Shown: positions 42,413-50,099 of the stretch, piece after piece | Numbering within the stretch: the first letter of the stretch is position 1 | How the letters are laid out: each line of letters opens with the position of its first letter | DNA from: Streptomyces fulvorobeus | GTDB lineage: Bacteria > Actinomycetota > Actinomycetes > Streptomycetales > Streptomycetaceae | Length of the DNA stretch: 64,000 nucleotides | Assembly: GCF_013167895.1 (NCBI RefSeq) | Contig: NZ_BLWC01000001.1 | Location: 2,976,001 to 3,040,000 of the forward strand | Reading direction: 5' to 3' | Made by a program: the position numbers and the translations under genes | The notes under the pieces: model-generated | Databases searched by the model: none | The model's input: the letters and a program-made list of their open reading frames with translations, nothing else | What the model was told of the DNA's origin: nothing

Positions 42413-43536
42413 CGCGCCGGCGGCTCCGGCGGCCTCGAAGGCCCCGACAGCGCTGACAGTTCGAGATAGGCGCGTTGGATGAAGCCGCCGGTGAACGCCG
42501 GGTTCGTATTGGCCAGAGCGGCCAGTGCCACGTCCGGCCGCGGGCTGAAACCGGCGAACACCGTGAAGCCCCGGGTTCCTCCGGAGTGGTGGTAGAGGTC
42601 GCGGCCGGGCCGGGGGCGGATGTTCCAGACCAGGGCGAGGCGTCGGCCGGTACGCGGCAGGGCGATGCGGGGTGTGGTGACCTCGGCGAGTGCCGTGCGC
42701 AGCGTGCCGGGGATGTCCGGTGGCGCCGCTGCGGGGTCGACGAGGGCGTCCAGGAGGGTGAGCAGGTCACGGGCGCCGGACCGGCCGGCTCCCGCGCCGG
42801 GCAGCGCGGGCAGCTGCCAGGCGGGTCGTGGCCTGCCGTGCCAGTAACCGGTGGCCTGGGGCTGGTCCGTGGTGCAGGTGGTACGGGTCAGGCCGAGCGG
42901 GTCCAGTACGCGGGCCGCGAGCAGCCGGGCGAATCCGTCCTCGCCCGGCCCGTGGGCGGCACGGGCGAGCAGGTCGCCCAGCAGGCCGACGCCGAGGTTG
43001 GAGTAGTGCACGCGCGTCCCGGGGGCGGCGCGGAGCCGGGTGCGGGCCAGGGCCCGGGAGAGGTCGTCGGCCGAGTAACCGGCGTACGGGTTGCTGAACC
43101 AGGCGGGCACGGCCCGGCACAGGAGGCCGGGCGGCAGCGACGGCAGGCCCGAGGTGTGGGTGGCCAGGTGGAGAAGGGTGGGGGGAGCGGCCCGCAGGCG
43201 CGGAGTCGCGGCGCGGGGCAGGAAGCGGGTGATCGGATCGTCGTACGCCACGTCCCCGTTCGCGACCATCTCGGCCAGCAGCAGGGCGGTGAACGTCTTG
43301 GTGAGCGAACCGATCTCGAAGCGGGTGCCGGGGCCGGCCGGGGTTCCACCGCGCAGCATGGTCTCCCCGGTGGCCAGAACGGCGCGTGTCGGGCCGCGCC
43401 GGACCGCGAGTGCCACGGCGCTCGCGCCGGGGGCGGCTTCGCGCAGGCGACCCAGCAGCTCGACCGCCCAGCGCGGGCCCTGCGGAGCCGCAGGGCCCGC
43501 GCTGGGCACCACGTCCGGGAGTGCGCGGGACGTCAC
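42403..43536 (-). CDS. Serine hydrolase of the beta-lactamase/penicillin-binding family
   Basis: A 377-residue enzyme from the GTG at 43536. It has the SxxK motif at residues 77-80 (FEIGSLTKTFTALLLAEM), the YxN motif at 178-180 (VHYSNLGVG) and the HSG motif at 317-319 (YHHSGGTRGF). There is no obvious signal peptide, so it may act inside the cell. Family members are class C-like esterases, D-aminopeptidases and peptidases. Here it is the last gene of a four-gene overlapping operon headed by a 57-residue peptide, so peptide processing is a possible role. Its start overlaps the preceding stop (GTGA). Confidence 0.82.
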   Translation of the reverse strand: MTSRALPDVVPSAGPAAPQGPRWAVELLGRLREAAPGASAVALAVRRGPTRAVLATGETMLRGGTPAGPGTRFEIGSLTKTFTALLLAEMVANGDVAYDDPITRFLPRAATPRLRAAPPTLLHLATHTSGLPSLPPGLLCRAVPAWFSNPYAGYSADDLSRALARTRLRAAPGTRVHYSNLGVGLLGDLLARAAHGPGEDGFARLLAARVLDPLGLTRTTCTTDQPQATGYWHGRPRPAWQLPALPGAGAGRSGARDLLTLLDALVDPAAAPPDIPGTLRTALAEVTTPRIALPRTGRRLALVWNIRPRPGRDLYHHSGGTRGFTVFAGFSPRPDVALAALANTNPAFTGGFIQRAYLELSALSGPSRPPEPPARRG

Positions 43537-44465
43537 CGCGCCTCCGCCGCCCTGCCCAGCGTGCGGGAGACCGCGAGGGTACCGGCGACCGCGGCCACCA
43601 CGGCGGTGTGCTGGTGGTCGGAGAACCGCCGGTCGGGGTCGTCGGCGACCGGGTCGCCGTCGCGGGGCAGGAGACCGTCCGCGTGCTGTACCGCGGCGAG
43701 CCGCTCCCAGTCCGCCGCTTCGCAGTAGGGCTCCTGGAGGCAACAGCCGACGATCATCAGCTCGGCGACCAGGTCCCACTGCTGGATCTCGGCCCAGATG
43801 TCGATCCACACCGGCAGCCATGCGCGTACGTACGCGGTGAGGTCTTCGGGCAGCCCCGCGGGTCTGCCACCCCAGTCGGTGAGGTGGAAGACGGTGTGAG
43901 TGAGGCAGTAGCCGGTCATCCAGTCGATGAGCCAGGGCTCGGGGGTGCCGCCCAGCCAGGTGGCGCGGGCCAGCGCGGGCCAGTCGTACGCACGGTCGCC
44001 CTGGTCGAGGCCGATGACGCGGGCGGCGTTGGCGATGGCGAGTCTGCGGTTGGGCAGGACCTCCGCGCTCCGGACCGAGCGCAGGGAGGCGGTGTGGGTG
44101 AGCAGCCGCTCAAGGGGTTCGTGGCGGAAGCCGACGCGGGCGAAGGGCGCGTACGTCTCCAGCGGGTCGGTCATCATCGAGTGGCGCAGCAGCCGCTCGT
44201 ACAGCATGTCGCCGTCCCCGAACTGCTGCCAGCAGAAGTCCAACAGCTCGCGTGCTGTGCGTAGTTCGGTGGTGCCCGCCACGGACTCCCGCAGCACGAG
44301 CGAGGCGGCGAGCGCCGCTTCACCGAGGGGTTTGTAGACGCTGTTCGGGTCACCGAGGTCGGCTGTGGTGTCGGCGGGCAGCCCGCCGCGCTCACGGTGG
44401 GTGTGGAGCCAGGACAGGGCCCGGGCGCTCACCTGATGCGCGGTCTGTGTCGTGGACGCCTTCAT
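43533..44465 (-). CDS. DUF6895-like protein
   Basis: A 310-residue protein from the ATG at 44465 (MKASTTQTAHQVSARALSWL); the upstream open frame lies in the preceding gene. It is mainly helical with many Trp and His residues (LDFCWQQFGDGDMLYERLLR, LIDWMTGYCLTHTVFHLTDW, VWIDIWAEIQQWDLVAELMI). The pattern suggests an alpha/alpha barrel-like fold, as in terpene-cyclase-like or lanthionine-cyclase-like proteins, but no catalytic metal motif is clear. From memory it resembles DUF6895. It overlaps both neighbours by 4 bp. Confidence 0.6.
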   Translation of the reverse strand: MKASTTQTAHQVSARALSWLHTHRERGGLPADTTADLGDPNSVYKPLGEAALAASLVLRESVAGTTELRTARELLDFCWQQFGDGDMLYERLLRHSMMTDPLETYAPFARVGFRHEPLERLLTHTASLRSVRSAEVLPNRRLAIANAARVIGLDQGDRAYDWPALARATWLGGTPEPWLIDWMTGYCLTHTVFHLTDWGGRPAGLPEDLTAYVRAWLPVWIDIWAEIQQWDLVAELMIVGCCLQEPYCEAADWERLAAVQHADGLLPRDGDPVADDPDRRFSDHQHTAVVAAVAGTLAVSRTLGRAAEAR

Positions 44466-45304
44466 GAGGTCTCCGTTGCGAGCAGCCGCCCGGCGATGGC
44501 GACGTCGAGTGCGAGCCGGGGTCCGCCGCCGTGCAGTCGTAGGTGTTCGACCAGGGGTGCCGGGTCCAAGGGCACGGGCACGCTCTCGGCCTTGAGCAGG
44601 GCGAGCCAGCGTACGATCCGGGCGGCTGTGGGGAAGTCGCGGCGCAGGACGGCCCGGGTGGCGCCGCGCGCGAGGGCGAGCGGGGCGGCGCGGGCCGCGT
44701 CGTGCACCGGCCCTGCGAGACCGGGCAGGGCGAGCGTCGAGAGCTGGCCCATGCGTACGGACCACTGCCGCCAGTCGGTGCCGGGGCCTGTGGCGTCGGG
44801 ACGGGTACCCGAACCGGCGTCGGCGAGGTCGGCGCCCGCGCCGGCGGCCGTGGCCTGGGCGATGTCGGCAAGCACCGGGGCTCCCGAGGGGCGCGGCGCG
44901 AGAAGACCCTCGTCGGCGCCACCGGGCCCGGCCGGTTCTGCGGGGTCCGCGCAGCGGGCGAGAAGCGCTGCCGTGGCCCAGTCCCGCCAGGCGACGAGCC
45001 AGGGCTCGGCCGCTCCTTCCGGTGGCGGGGGAGGTGGGCTCAGGGCGGGCGGGAACACAGCGAAGGACTGGGCGACGGCTGCCGCGTCCTGCGGGTGGAG
45101 CGCCGCGCCGCCGAGAAGGCAGGGGGCGAAGAGATCGGCACCGACGACGCGGATGGCCGCGAGTGCCGCTTTGGGGTCCTCGGCACGCTCGACGTGCTGC
45201 GCGACCATGGCCGTGCCCCCGATGCCCTGGAGGGCATCAAGGGCACGAGAAGCCAGGCCGGCCGCCGACTCGGCGTACGCGGTCTGCGACCGGTCGGGGC
45301 TCAC
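44462..45304 (-). CDS. Unknown 280-residue protein of the peptide operon
   Basis: The protein starts at the GTG at 45304, which overlaps the stop of the 57-residue peptide gene (GTGA). It is Ala/Pro/Gly-rich and helical, with DALQGIGGTAMVAQHVERAE, LFAPCLLGGAALHPQDAAAV and a C-terminal part (FPTAARIVRWLALLKAESVP, LRLHGGGPRLALDVAIAGRL). I do not recognise a domain. No signal peptide, transmembrane helix or metal motif is evident. Its stop overlaps the DUF6895-like start (ATGA), so the stoichiometry of all four products is probably linked. Confidence 0.65.
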   Translation of the reverse strand: MSPDRSQTAYAESAAGLASRALDALQGIGGTAMVAQHVERAEDPKAALAAIRVVGADLFAPCLLGGAALHPQDAAAVAQSFAVFPPALSPPPPPPEGAAEPWLVAWRDWATAALLARCADPAEPAGPGGADEGLLAPRPSGAPVLADIAQATAAGAGADLADAGSGTRPDATGPGTDWRQWSVRMGQLSTLALPGLAGPVHDAARAAPLALARGATRAVLRRDFPTAARIVRWLALLKAESVPVPLDPAPLVEHLRLHGGGPRLALDVAIAGRLLATETS

Positions 45305-45474
45305 TTGTCCTTCGGCTCCTTCGGCGACAGCAGGATGAGCAGCAGGAGAACGCCTGCCGCCTCGGGTGCGTATACCGGTGCACCGCTCAGTTCGGCCTCG
45401 GGCTCGACCATGACCGCGCCGAGTTCCGTGGCATCCGTCGGTGTGACGAGAAGCGGTGTGTGCTGAGCAAGCAT
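45301..45474 (-). CDS. 57-residue membrane peptide heading a four-gene operon
   Basis: A short gene from the ATG at 45474 with an excellent AGAGGAGG ribosome site four bases upstream. The peptide has an acidic N-terminal part (LVTPTDATELGAVMVEPEAE), a middle segment LSGAPVYAPEA, a hydrophobic stretch AAGVLLLLILLS and a Lys-rich end (PKEPKDK). There are no cysteines. It could be a small membrane protein or the precursor of a modified peptide. The stop overlaps the next start by 4 bp and the operon continues with two unknown proteins and a serine hydrolase. No known RiPP maturase is adjacent, so a RiPP call is not supported. Confidence 0.6.
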   Translation of the reverse strand: MLAQHTPLLVTPTDATELGAVMVEPEAELSGAPVYAPEAAGVLLLLILLSPKEPKDK

Positions 45475-45894
45475 GGTGCCTCCTCTTACAGAAGAACTAC
45501 GTCGCCACCGAGTCCAGTGACGCCCACCCCTCGTCCACCTTAGGACACTTTGTCAGGATTCTCCCGGTCAGCGAAATGCCGTCCGCCGTCGCGCGCGATC
45601 TCCCCGCCGGGAGCGGCTGGACCGTGAAAGTTGAACGACACACCGCACCTTGAGGACCTTGAGGCCACCGCTGCGGCCACGCCGGTTCGCGCGGGCGGGC
45701 AGCGGCGCGCCGGGGGCGCGGGTGTCCGAGGTGGCACGCTCCCTGGGGACGGTGCCTGACGCTCGGTCAATTTCCTTGCGTGGTACGGGCGAGCGGGCCG
45801 ACGCCGACCGGGGGCACGAGGAAGACGTTCAACTCACCGGGCCCGGCGGGTCGGTGAGTTGCGTATCACCACCCGCGTACGGGCCGGACGCGCG
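45475..45894. other. Intergenic region upstream of the peptide operon
   Basis: No gene seen in 420 bp. It should contain the promoter of the minus-strand operon. A hairpin with CAACTCACC (45830-45838) and GGTGAGTTG (45853-45861) lies 34 bp past the DeoR stop and is a likely terminator. Confidence 0.45.
45830..45861. terminator. Terminator hairpin after the DeoR gene
   Basis: A perfect 9-bp stem with a 14-base GC-rich loop, positioned for the minus-strand DeoR transcript. Confidence 0.5.
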
Positions 45895-46653
45895 TCAGCC
45901 GGCCGGCAGTACTTCCACGCCCAGCGCCTTGATCTGCTCGATGACCGCGTCATGCGGATCGGCGTCGGTGATCAGGCCGCTGACCTTGTCCCAGGGCAGG
46001 ACGCGGAACCGCGAAGCCGTGCCGATCTTCTCGGAGGAGGCGAGGATGTACGTGCCCGCCGCCCGCGCGGCCAGGGCGCGCTTCATCGCAGCCTCCTCCG
46101 CGTCTCCTGTGGTCGGTCCCGCCTCGGGGTGCACCCCGGTGACGCCGAGCAGGCAGAGGTCGGCGGAGACGTTCTGCGCCGCCTCGACCGCTGCGGCACC
46201 GCAGGTGACCGCCGAGCGCTTGATGACGCGGCCTCCGAGCAGCAAGATCTCCGCCTGCGGGTGGTCGAGCAGGGCCGCGGCGATCGTCGGACTGTGGGTG
46301 ACCACGGTGCAGGCGAGGTCCCTGGGGAGCGCGTGGGTGACGGCGAGAGCGGTGGTGCCACCGTCGAGGATCAGCGCACCGCCCGGCCGCACGAGCCCGG
46401 CAGCCGCCGAGGCGACCTTCCGCTTGCCGCCCGGGGCCACGGCGTGCCGGGCGTCGTAGCCGACCACCGCGGGGGAGGCGGGCAGAGCACCCCCGTAGAC
46501 GCGTTGGCACAGCCCCTCGGAGGCGAGATCGCGCAGGTCGCGCCGCACACTGTCCTCGGAGATACCCAGGTCGGCGGCGACGTCCTTGGCCACGATCTTG
46601 CCCTTGCGGGCGAGCAGACCGAGCAGGTGGTCGCGCCGTTCAGCAGCCAGCAT
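45895..46653 (-). CDS. DeoR/GlpR-family regulator
   Basis: A 252-residue repressor. The start is placed at the ATG at 46653 because AGGAGG lies eight bases before it; an ATG at 46659 is too close to that site. The N-terminal HTH reads AKDVAADLGISEDSVRRDL and the sugar-phosphate-binding C-terminal domain shows LILDGGTTALAVTHALPRDL, LLLGGRVIKRSAVTCGAAAV and ASSEKIGTASRFRVLPW. Such regulators control sugar or nucleoside catabolism and respond to phosphorylated intermediates. No target operon is adjacent, so the effector is unknown. It is divergent from the TetR gene. Confidence 0.88.
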   Translation of the reverse strand: MLAAERRDHLLGLLARKGKIVAKDVAADLGISEDSVRRDLRDLASEGLCQRVYGGALPASPAVVGYDARHAVAPGGKRKVASAAAGLVRPGGALILDGGTTALAVTHALPRDLACTVVTHSPTIAAALLDHPQAEILLLGGRVIKRSAVTCGAAAVEAAQNVSADLCLLGVTGVHPEAGPTTGDAEEAAMKRALAARAAGTYILASSEKIGTASRFRVLPWDKVSGLITDADPHDAVIEQIKALGVEVLPAG

Positions 46654-46791
46654 GCACATTTCCTCCTGTTCGTGCACGTTGATGCATATAGCGTAGCGGG
46701 AGGGCAAGACGGTCCTGATCCAGCAATGAGCGGCCCTGGACGCCCCCTTGGCTCCGACGGCCGCGTAACTCCACCACGACCGCCCGTTGTT

Positions 46792-46800
46792 GACCGATCG
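46792..46800. promoter_or_regulatory. Candidate TetR operator, first copy
   Basis: GACCGATCG followed by TTC lies 27 bp before the TetR start and directly after a TT, giving TTGACC as a possible -35. A matching copy is at 47460-47468. Confidence 0.4.
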
Positions 46801-46826
46801 TTCTGCATTGGCTTACTGTCCCTGGT

Positions 46827-47411
46827 GTGGCCAGGACCAAGGAGTTCGATCCGGACGCCGCGCTCCAGTCAGCCCTTGAGCTGTTCTGGCGGCGGGGCTA
46901 CGAGGCGACGTCGATCGCCGACCTCGTCGAGCACCTCGGCATCGGCCGCGCCAGCATCTACGCCACCTTCGGCAACAAGCACGAGCTGTACCTGAAGGCC
47001 CTGGACAGGTACTCGGAGGGGCGCGATCCGCTGCTCTTCGCCGAGTTGTCCCGGCCGGGGCCCGCGCTGCCCGCCGTACGGGCGACCGTACGGCGCTTCG
47101 CGTCGGAGGCCGCCACGGGTGAGAGGCGGTCGCACGGCTGCCTCATCACCAACACGGCGGCCGAACTGGCCCCGCACGACCCCGCGGCGGCCCGGCGGGT
47201 CGAGACCAGCTGGGAGCATATCGAGACCCTGCTGCGGTCGGCGCTCACCCGGGCCCGCACCCAGGGCGAGCTGCCCGAGGACCGTGATCCGCGCGCGCTG
47301 GCCCGCATGCTGCTCGTCCTGCTGCAGGGCATACGCGTCGTCGGCAAGGCGTCCAGCGATCCCGGCCGGGTGCGGGACGCCGCCGAGCAGGCGCTGACCC
47401 TGCTGGACTGA
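46827..47411 (+). CDS. TetR-family repressor of the adjacent MFS/SDR genes
   Basis: A 194-residue protein from a GTG. The HTH is GYEATSIADLVEHLGIGRAS followed by YATFGNKHELYLKALDRYSE, and the C-terminal domain is of the TetR_C type seen in AcrR/NemR-like regulators (GERRSHGCLITNTAAELAPH). It is followed 76 bp downstream by an MFS pump and an SDR. The motif GACCGATCG occurs before this gene and before the MFS gene, so the protein probably represses both itself and the pump and is released by the pump substrate. Confidence 0.87.
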   Translation: MARTKEFDPDAALQSALELFWRRGYEATSIADLVEHLGIGRASIYATFGNKHELYLKALDRYSEGRDPLLFAELSRPGPALPAVRATVRRFASEAATGERRSHGCLITNTAAELAPHDPAAARRVETSWEHIETLLRSALTRARTQGELPEDRDPRALARMLLVLLQGIRVVGKASSDPGRVRDAAEQALTLLD

Positions 47412-47459
47412 CGCCTGCCCCACCGCATTCACGGAGCTCTTTCGTATGGGCTCATATTG

Positions 47460-47468
47460 GACCGATCG
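47460..47468. promoter_or_regulatory. Candidate TetR operator, second copy
   Basis: GACCGATCGATC, 20 bp before the MFS start at 47488, repeats the 9-mer found upstream of the TetR gene. The extended GATCGATC is palindromic. Confidence 0.4.
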
Positions 47469-47487
47469 ATCTAGTATATGGAGGGGC

Positions 47488-48845
47488 ATGACCGCCGGAG
47501 GAACCACCCAACCCCTCGACGCACGACACCGATACGCCTTCGCCCTCCTCGGAAGCGTCCAGGCCACGCTGATCTTCACCCTCGCCTCGATCGCCGTCCC
47601 CCTGCCCCTCATCGGGCGGGAACTCGGGTTACGCCGGCCCGATCTGATCCTGCTCAGTGCCTCGTACGGGCTGACCTTCGCCGGGCTGCTGCTCCTCGGT
47701 GGCCGCCTCGCCGACCGCTACGGCGGGCGGCGCGCCCTCACCGCAGGACTCGTCCTCCTCGCCGCCGCCTCGGCCGCCGCCCCTTCGCTCCCGGTCCCGG
47801 GACGCTGCTCGCGGCCCGCCTCGCCCAGGGCGCCGGCGCGGCGCTCGTCGCCCCCGCCGCCATGGCGGTGCTGCGCGTCGTCCACCCCGCCCCCGCCGCG
47901 TACGGCAGGGCGATGGCCACCTGGGGCGGACTCTCGGTACTCGGCGCGACCTCGGGCAACCTGCTCTCCGGGGTCATCGTGGCGTGGTTCTCGTGGCGCT
48001 GGACCTTCGCCGTACCGCTCGTGGTCGCCGCCACCGCCCTGGCTCTCGCCTCCCGGTGGCTGCCGCACACCACTCCGGACCGGAACCGCGCCCTCGATCT
48101 GACGGGTGCTCTGCTCGCCACCGCCGGAATCACCCTCGCCAGTTACGGACTCGTCGTCACCGACGTCCGGCCCTGGTCGTCGGCCGGCGTGCTGCTGCCG
48201 CTGCTCGGCGGGGCCGTCCTGATCGCCGCGTTCCTGTACACCGAGCACCGCGCCCCCGACCCGCTGCTGCCCATCCGCTTCCTGTTCGACCGGCGAAGGG
48301 CCCTCGCCCTCACGGCGATCGCGTTGAGTGCCTGCGGCACCGCGATGACCTTCGTGGTCCTCTCGCTCCACCTCCAGCAGACCCGCGACTGGTCGGCGCT
48401 GCGGACCTCGGCCGCTTTCGTACCGTTCGCCCTCGCACTGATCGCCTCGGGCCGGACGGCGGGGCCGCTGATCGACCGGTACGGGGCCCGAGCCGTCACG
48501 ACCGCCGGGCTCGGCACCGGCGGGGCCGGGCTCGCCCTCCTCGCGGCCACCGCGCTCCATGCGCACATCCCGTACGCGTACGGGCTGCTGCCGGGTCTCG
48601 TGCTACTGGCGGCCGGCACCGCGGCCTCCTTCGGCGGAGCCGCCGTGCTCGCCACCGAAGGCGTACCGCCGCGGCAGACCGGACTCGCGGGCGGAGTGCT
48701 GAACAGCGCGATGGAGCTCGGCCCCACCGTCCTGTTCGCCCTGCTGCTCACGCTCGGCGGTGACGCCTTCTCCCTGGCCGCGACCGGGTGTGCGCTCGCC
48801 CTCGCTGCCCTTCTGCACCACCGCGCCACCTACCCCACCCCATAG
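47488..48845 (+). pseudogene. MFS drug-efflux-type transporter, single-base frameshift
   Basis: The protein starts at the ATG at 47488 (GAGGGG upstream) as a DHA2-like MFS pump: FALLGSVQATLIFTLASIAV, LLLLGGRLADRYGGRRALTA. After LLAAASAAA near 47775 the frame changes to one reading PFAPGPGTLLAARLAQGAGA and continues to a normal C-terminus at 48845. The break is explained by one missing C in a CCCC run (GCCGCCGCCCCTTCG). Restored length would be about 452 residues with 12-14 helices. The rest shows no decay, so the break may be a sequencing error. Confidence 0.8.
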
Positions 48846-48859
48846 AGGAGTTGCCCACC

Positions 48860-49618
48860 ATGAACCGTTTCCCCGGCAGAACCGTGCTCGTCACAGGTGC
48901 GGGCTCAGGACTCGGCCGCGCCATCGCACTCGCCTTCGCCGCCGAAGGCGCCTCCGTGGTCGCCGCGGGCCGCACGGCGGCCTCCCTGGAGGAGACGGCC
49001 GGCCTCATCGAGGCGGCCGGCGGTACGGCTGCCGCCGTCACCACCGACGTCACCGACTCCGGCCGGCTCCACGACCTCGTACGTGAGAGTGTCAGCCGCT
49101 TCGGCGGACTGGACATCGCCGTCAACAACGCCGGGATACTCCGGGGGACCGTGCCTGCGGGAGAGGTGAGCGAGGCGGACTGGGACGCGGTGCTGCGGAC
49201 CAACGTCACCGGCGTCTGGCTGGCCATGAAGCACGAGATCGCGCACATGAAGGAGAACGGCGGCGGGGTCATCGTCAACATCGCCTCCAACCTGGGCGCG
49301 CACCTGCGGATTCCACACGCCTCGGCGTACATCACGTCGAAGGCGGCGGTCTCCGCGCTGACCCGCGCCGCCGCTCTCGACCACATCCACCAGGGCATCC
49401 GCATCAACGCGGTCAGCCCGGGCGCCGCCGCCGCCCCCATGTCGCTGCGGCCCGGCGAGACCGAGGCCGACCGGGCCGAGCGCGTGCAGTCGGAGAACCC
49501 GCTCGGCCGGGTCGCGGAGGCCGAGGAGGTGGCGGCCGCCGTGCTCTACCTCGCCTCGTCCGCTGCCGGCTCGGTGGTCGGCACCGACCTGGTCATCGAC
49601 AGCGGCTCGTCGGCCTGA
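48860..49618 (+). CDS. Short-chain dehydrogenase/reductase
   Basis: A 252-residue classical SDR from the ATG at 48860 with GAGGAG upstream. It has the Rossmann motif TVLVTGAGSGLGRAIALAFA, DIAVNNAGIL, the catalytic region VIVNIASNLGAHLRIPHASA followed by YITSKAAVSAL (YxxxK), and the C-terminal DLVIDSGSSA. The nucleotide-binding start favours NAD(P)H. It follows the MFS gene by 14 bp and is probably in the same TetR-controlled operon, perhaps modifying the exported compound. The substrate is unknown. Confidence 0.9.
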   Translation: MNRFPGRTVLVTGAGSGLGRAIALAFAAEGASVVAAGRTAASLEETAGLIEAAGGTAAAVTTDVTDSGRLHDLVRESVSRFGGLDIAVNNAGILRGTVPAGEVSEADWDAVLRTNVTGVWLAMKHEIAHMKENGGGVIVNIASNLGAHLRIPHASAYITSKAAVSALTRAAALDHIHQGIRINAVSPGAAAAPMSLRPGETEADRAERVQSENPLGRVAEAEEVAAAVLYLASSAAGSVVGTDLVIDSGSSA

Positions 49619-49653
49619 CGCCGCCGTTGCGGGCCGGCGTGATCCGGCGCCAT

Positions 49654-49734
49654 GTGCGCAGGGTGCGCAGGGTGCGCAGGGTGCGCAGGGTGCGCAGGGT
49701 GCGCAGGGTGCGCAGGGTGCGCAGGGTGCGCAGG
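49654..49734. repeat. 9-bp tandem repeat, nine perfect copies
   Basis: GTGCGCAGG is repeated nine times without a mismatch from 49654 to 49734, then breaks at GTGCGTCGG. It lies 36 bp past the SDR stop in non-coding DNA. Perfect copies suggest recent expansion by slippage. Confidence 0.9.
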
Positions 49735-49941
49735 GTGCGTCGGCACCATCCGCGCATGGTGCCGACGCGCGACGGGCCGGGACCTTCGCCGCCGCTGCCC
49801 GGCGACGACCGCCCGGACGCACGCGGGCGCATCGCCGCCGCCCGCCGAGAAGTCCGCAACTCCTCCTCATGTTCACACTGATGAACAGAAATCATCGGCG
49901 CGACCGTTGACGCGGTCACAACACCAGCTCTAGCGTCGATG

Positions 49942-49953
49942 GAAAGCGCTTGC
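49942..49953. promoter_or_regulatory. Candidate LacI-type operator before the pectate-lyase-like gene
   Basis: GAAAGCGCTTGC contains the AAGCGCTT palindrome typical of LacI-family operators in Streptomyces sugar-utilisation genes. It lies about 150 bp before the start codon at 50100. Confidence 0.45.
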
Positions 49954-50099
49954 TATCCCCGACGACGGGATTTCGCTTCGGGCCGCCCGTTCACGTACCC
50001 GAACCGGCCTCCGTCACCGTCCCCCACCCGGAGCGGCCCCCGCCCTCCTGCCGGACCGGCTCCTGACCAGACCGGCCAACCCCCACCTGGAGACGAACG

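Noticed and set aside
45301..45474. Classification of the 57-residue peptide as a lanthipeptide or lasso precursor
   Set aside because: No cysteine, no typical leader motif and no LanM, LanB/C or lasso cyclase gene next to it. It is reported as an unknown peptide instead.
49654..49734. Possible CRISPR array
   Set aside because: Units are 9 bp, contiguous and without spacers; this is a minisatellite. No cas genes are present.
49546..49919. Minus-strand frames encoding repeated His-Pro-Ala or Leu-Arg-Thr units
   Set aside because: They are translations of the 9-bp tandem repeat in different frames, without ribosome sites.
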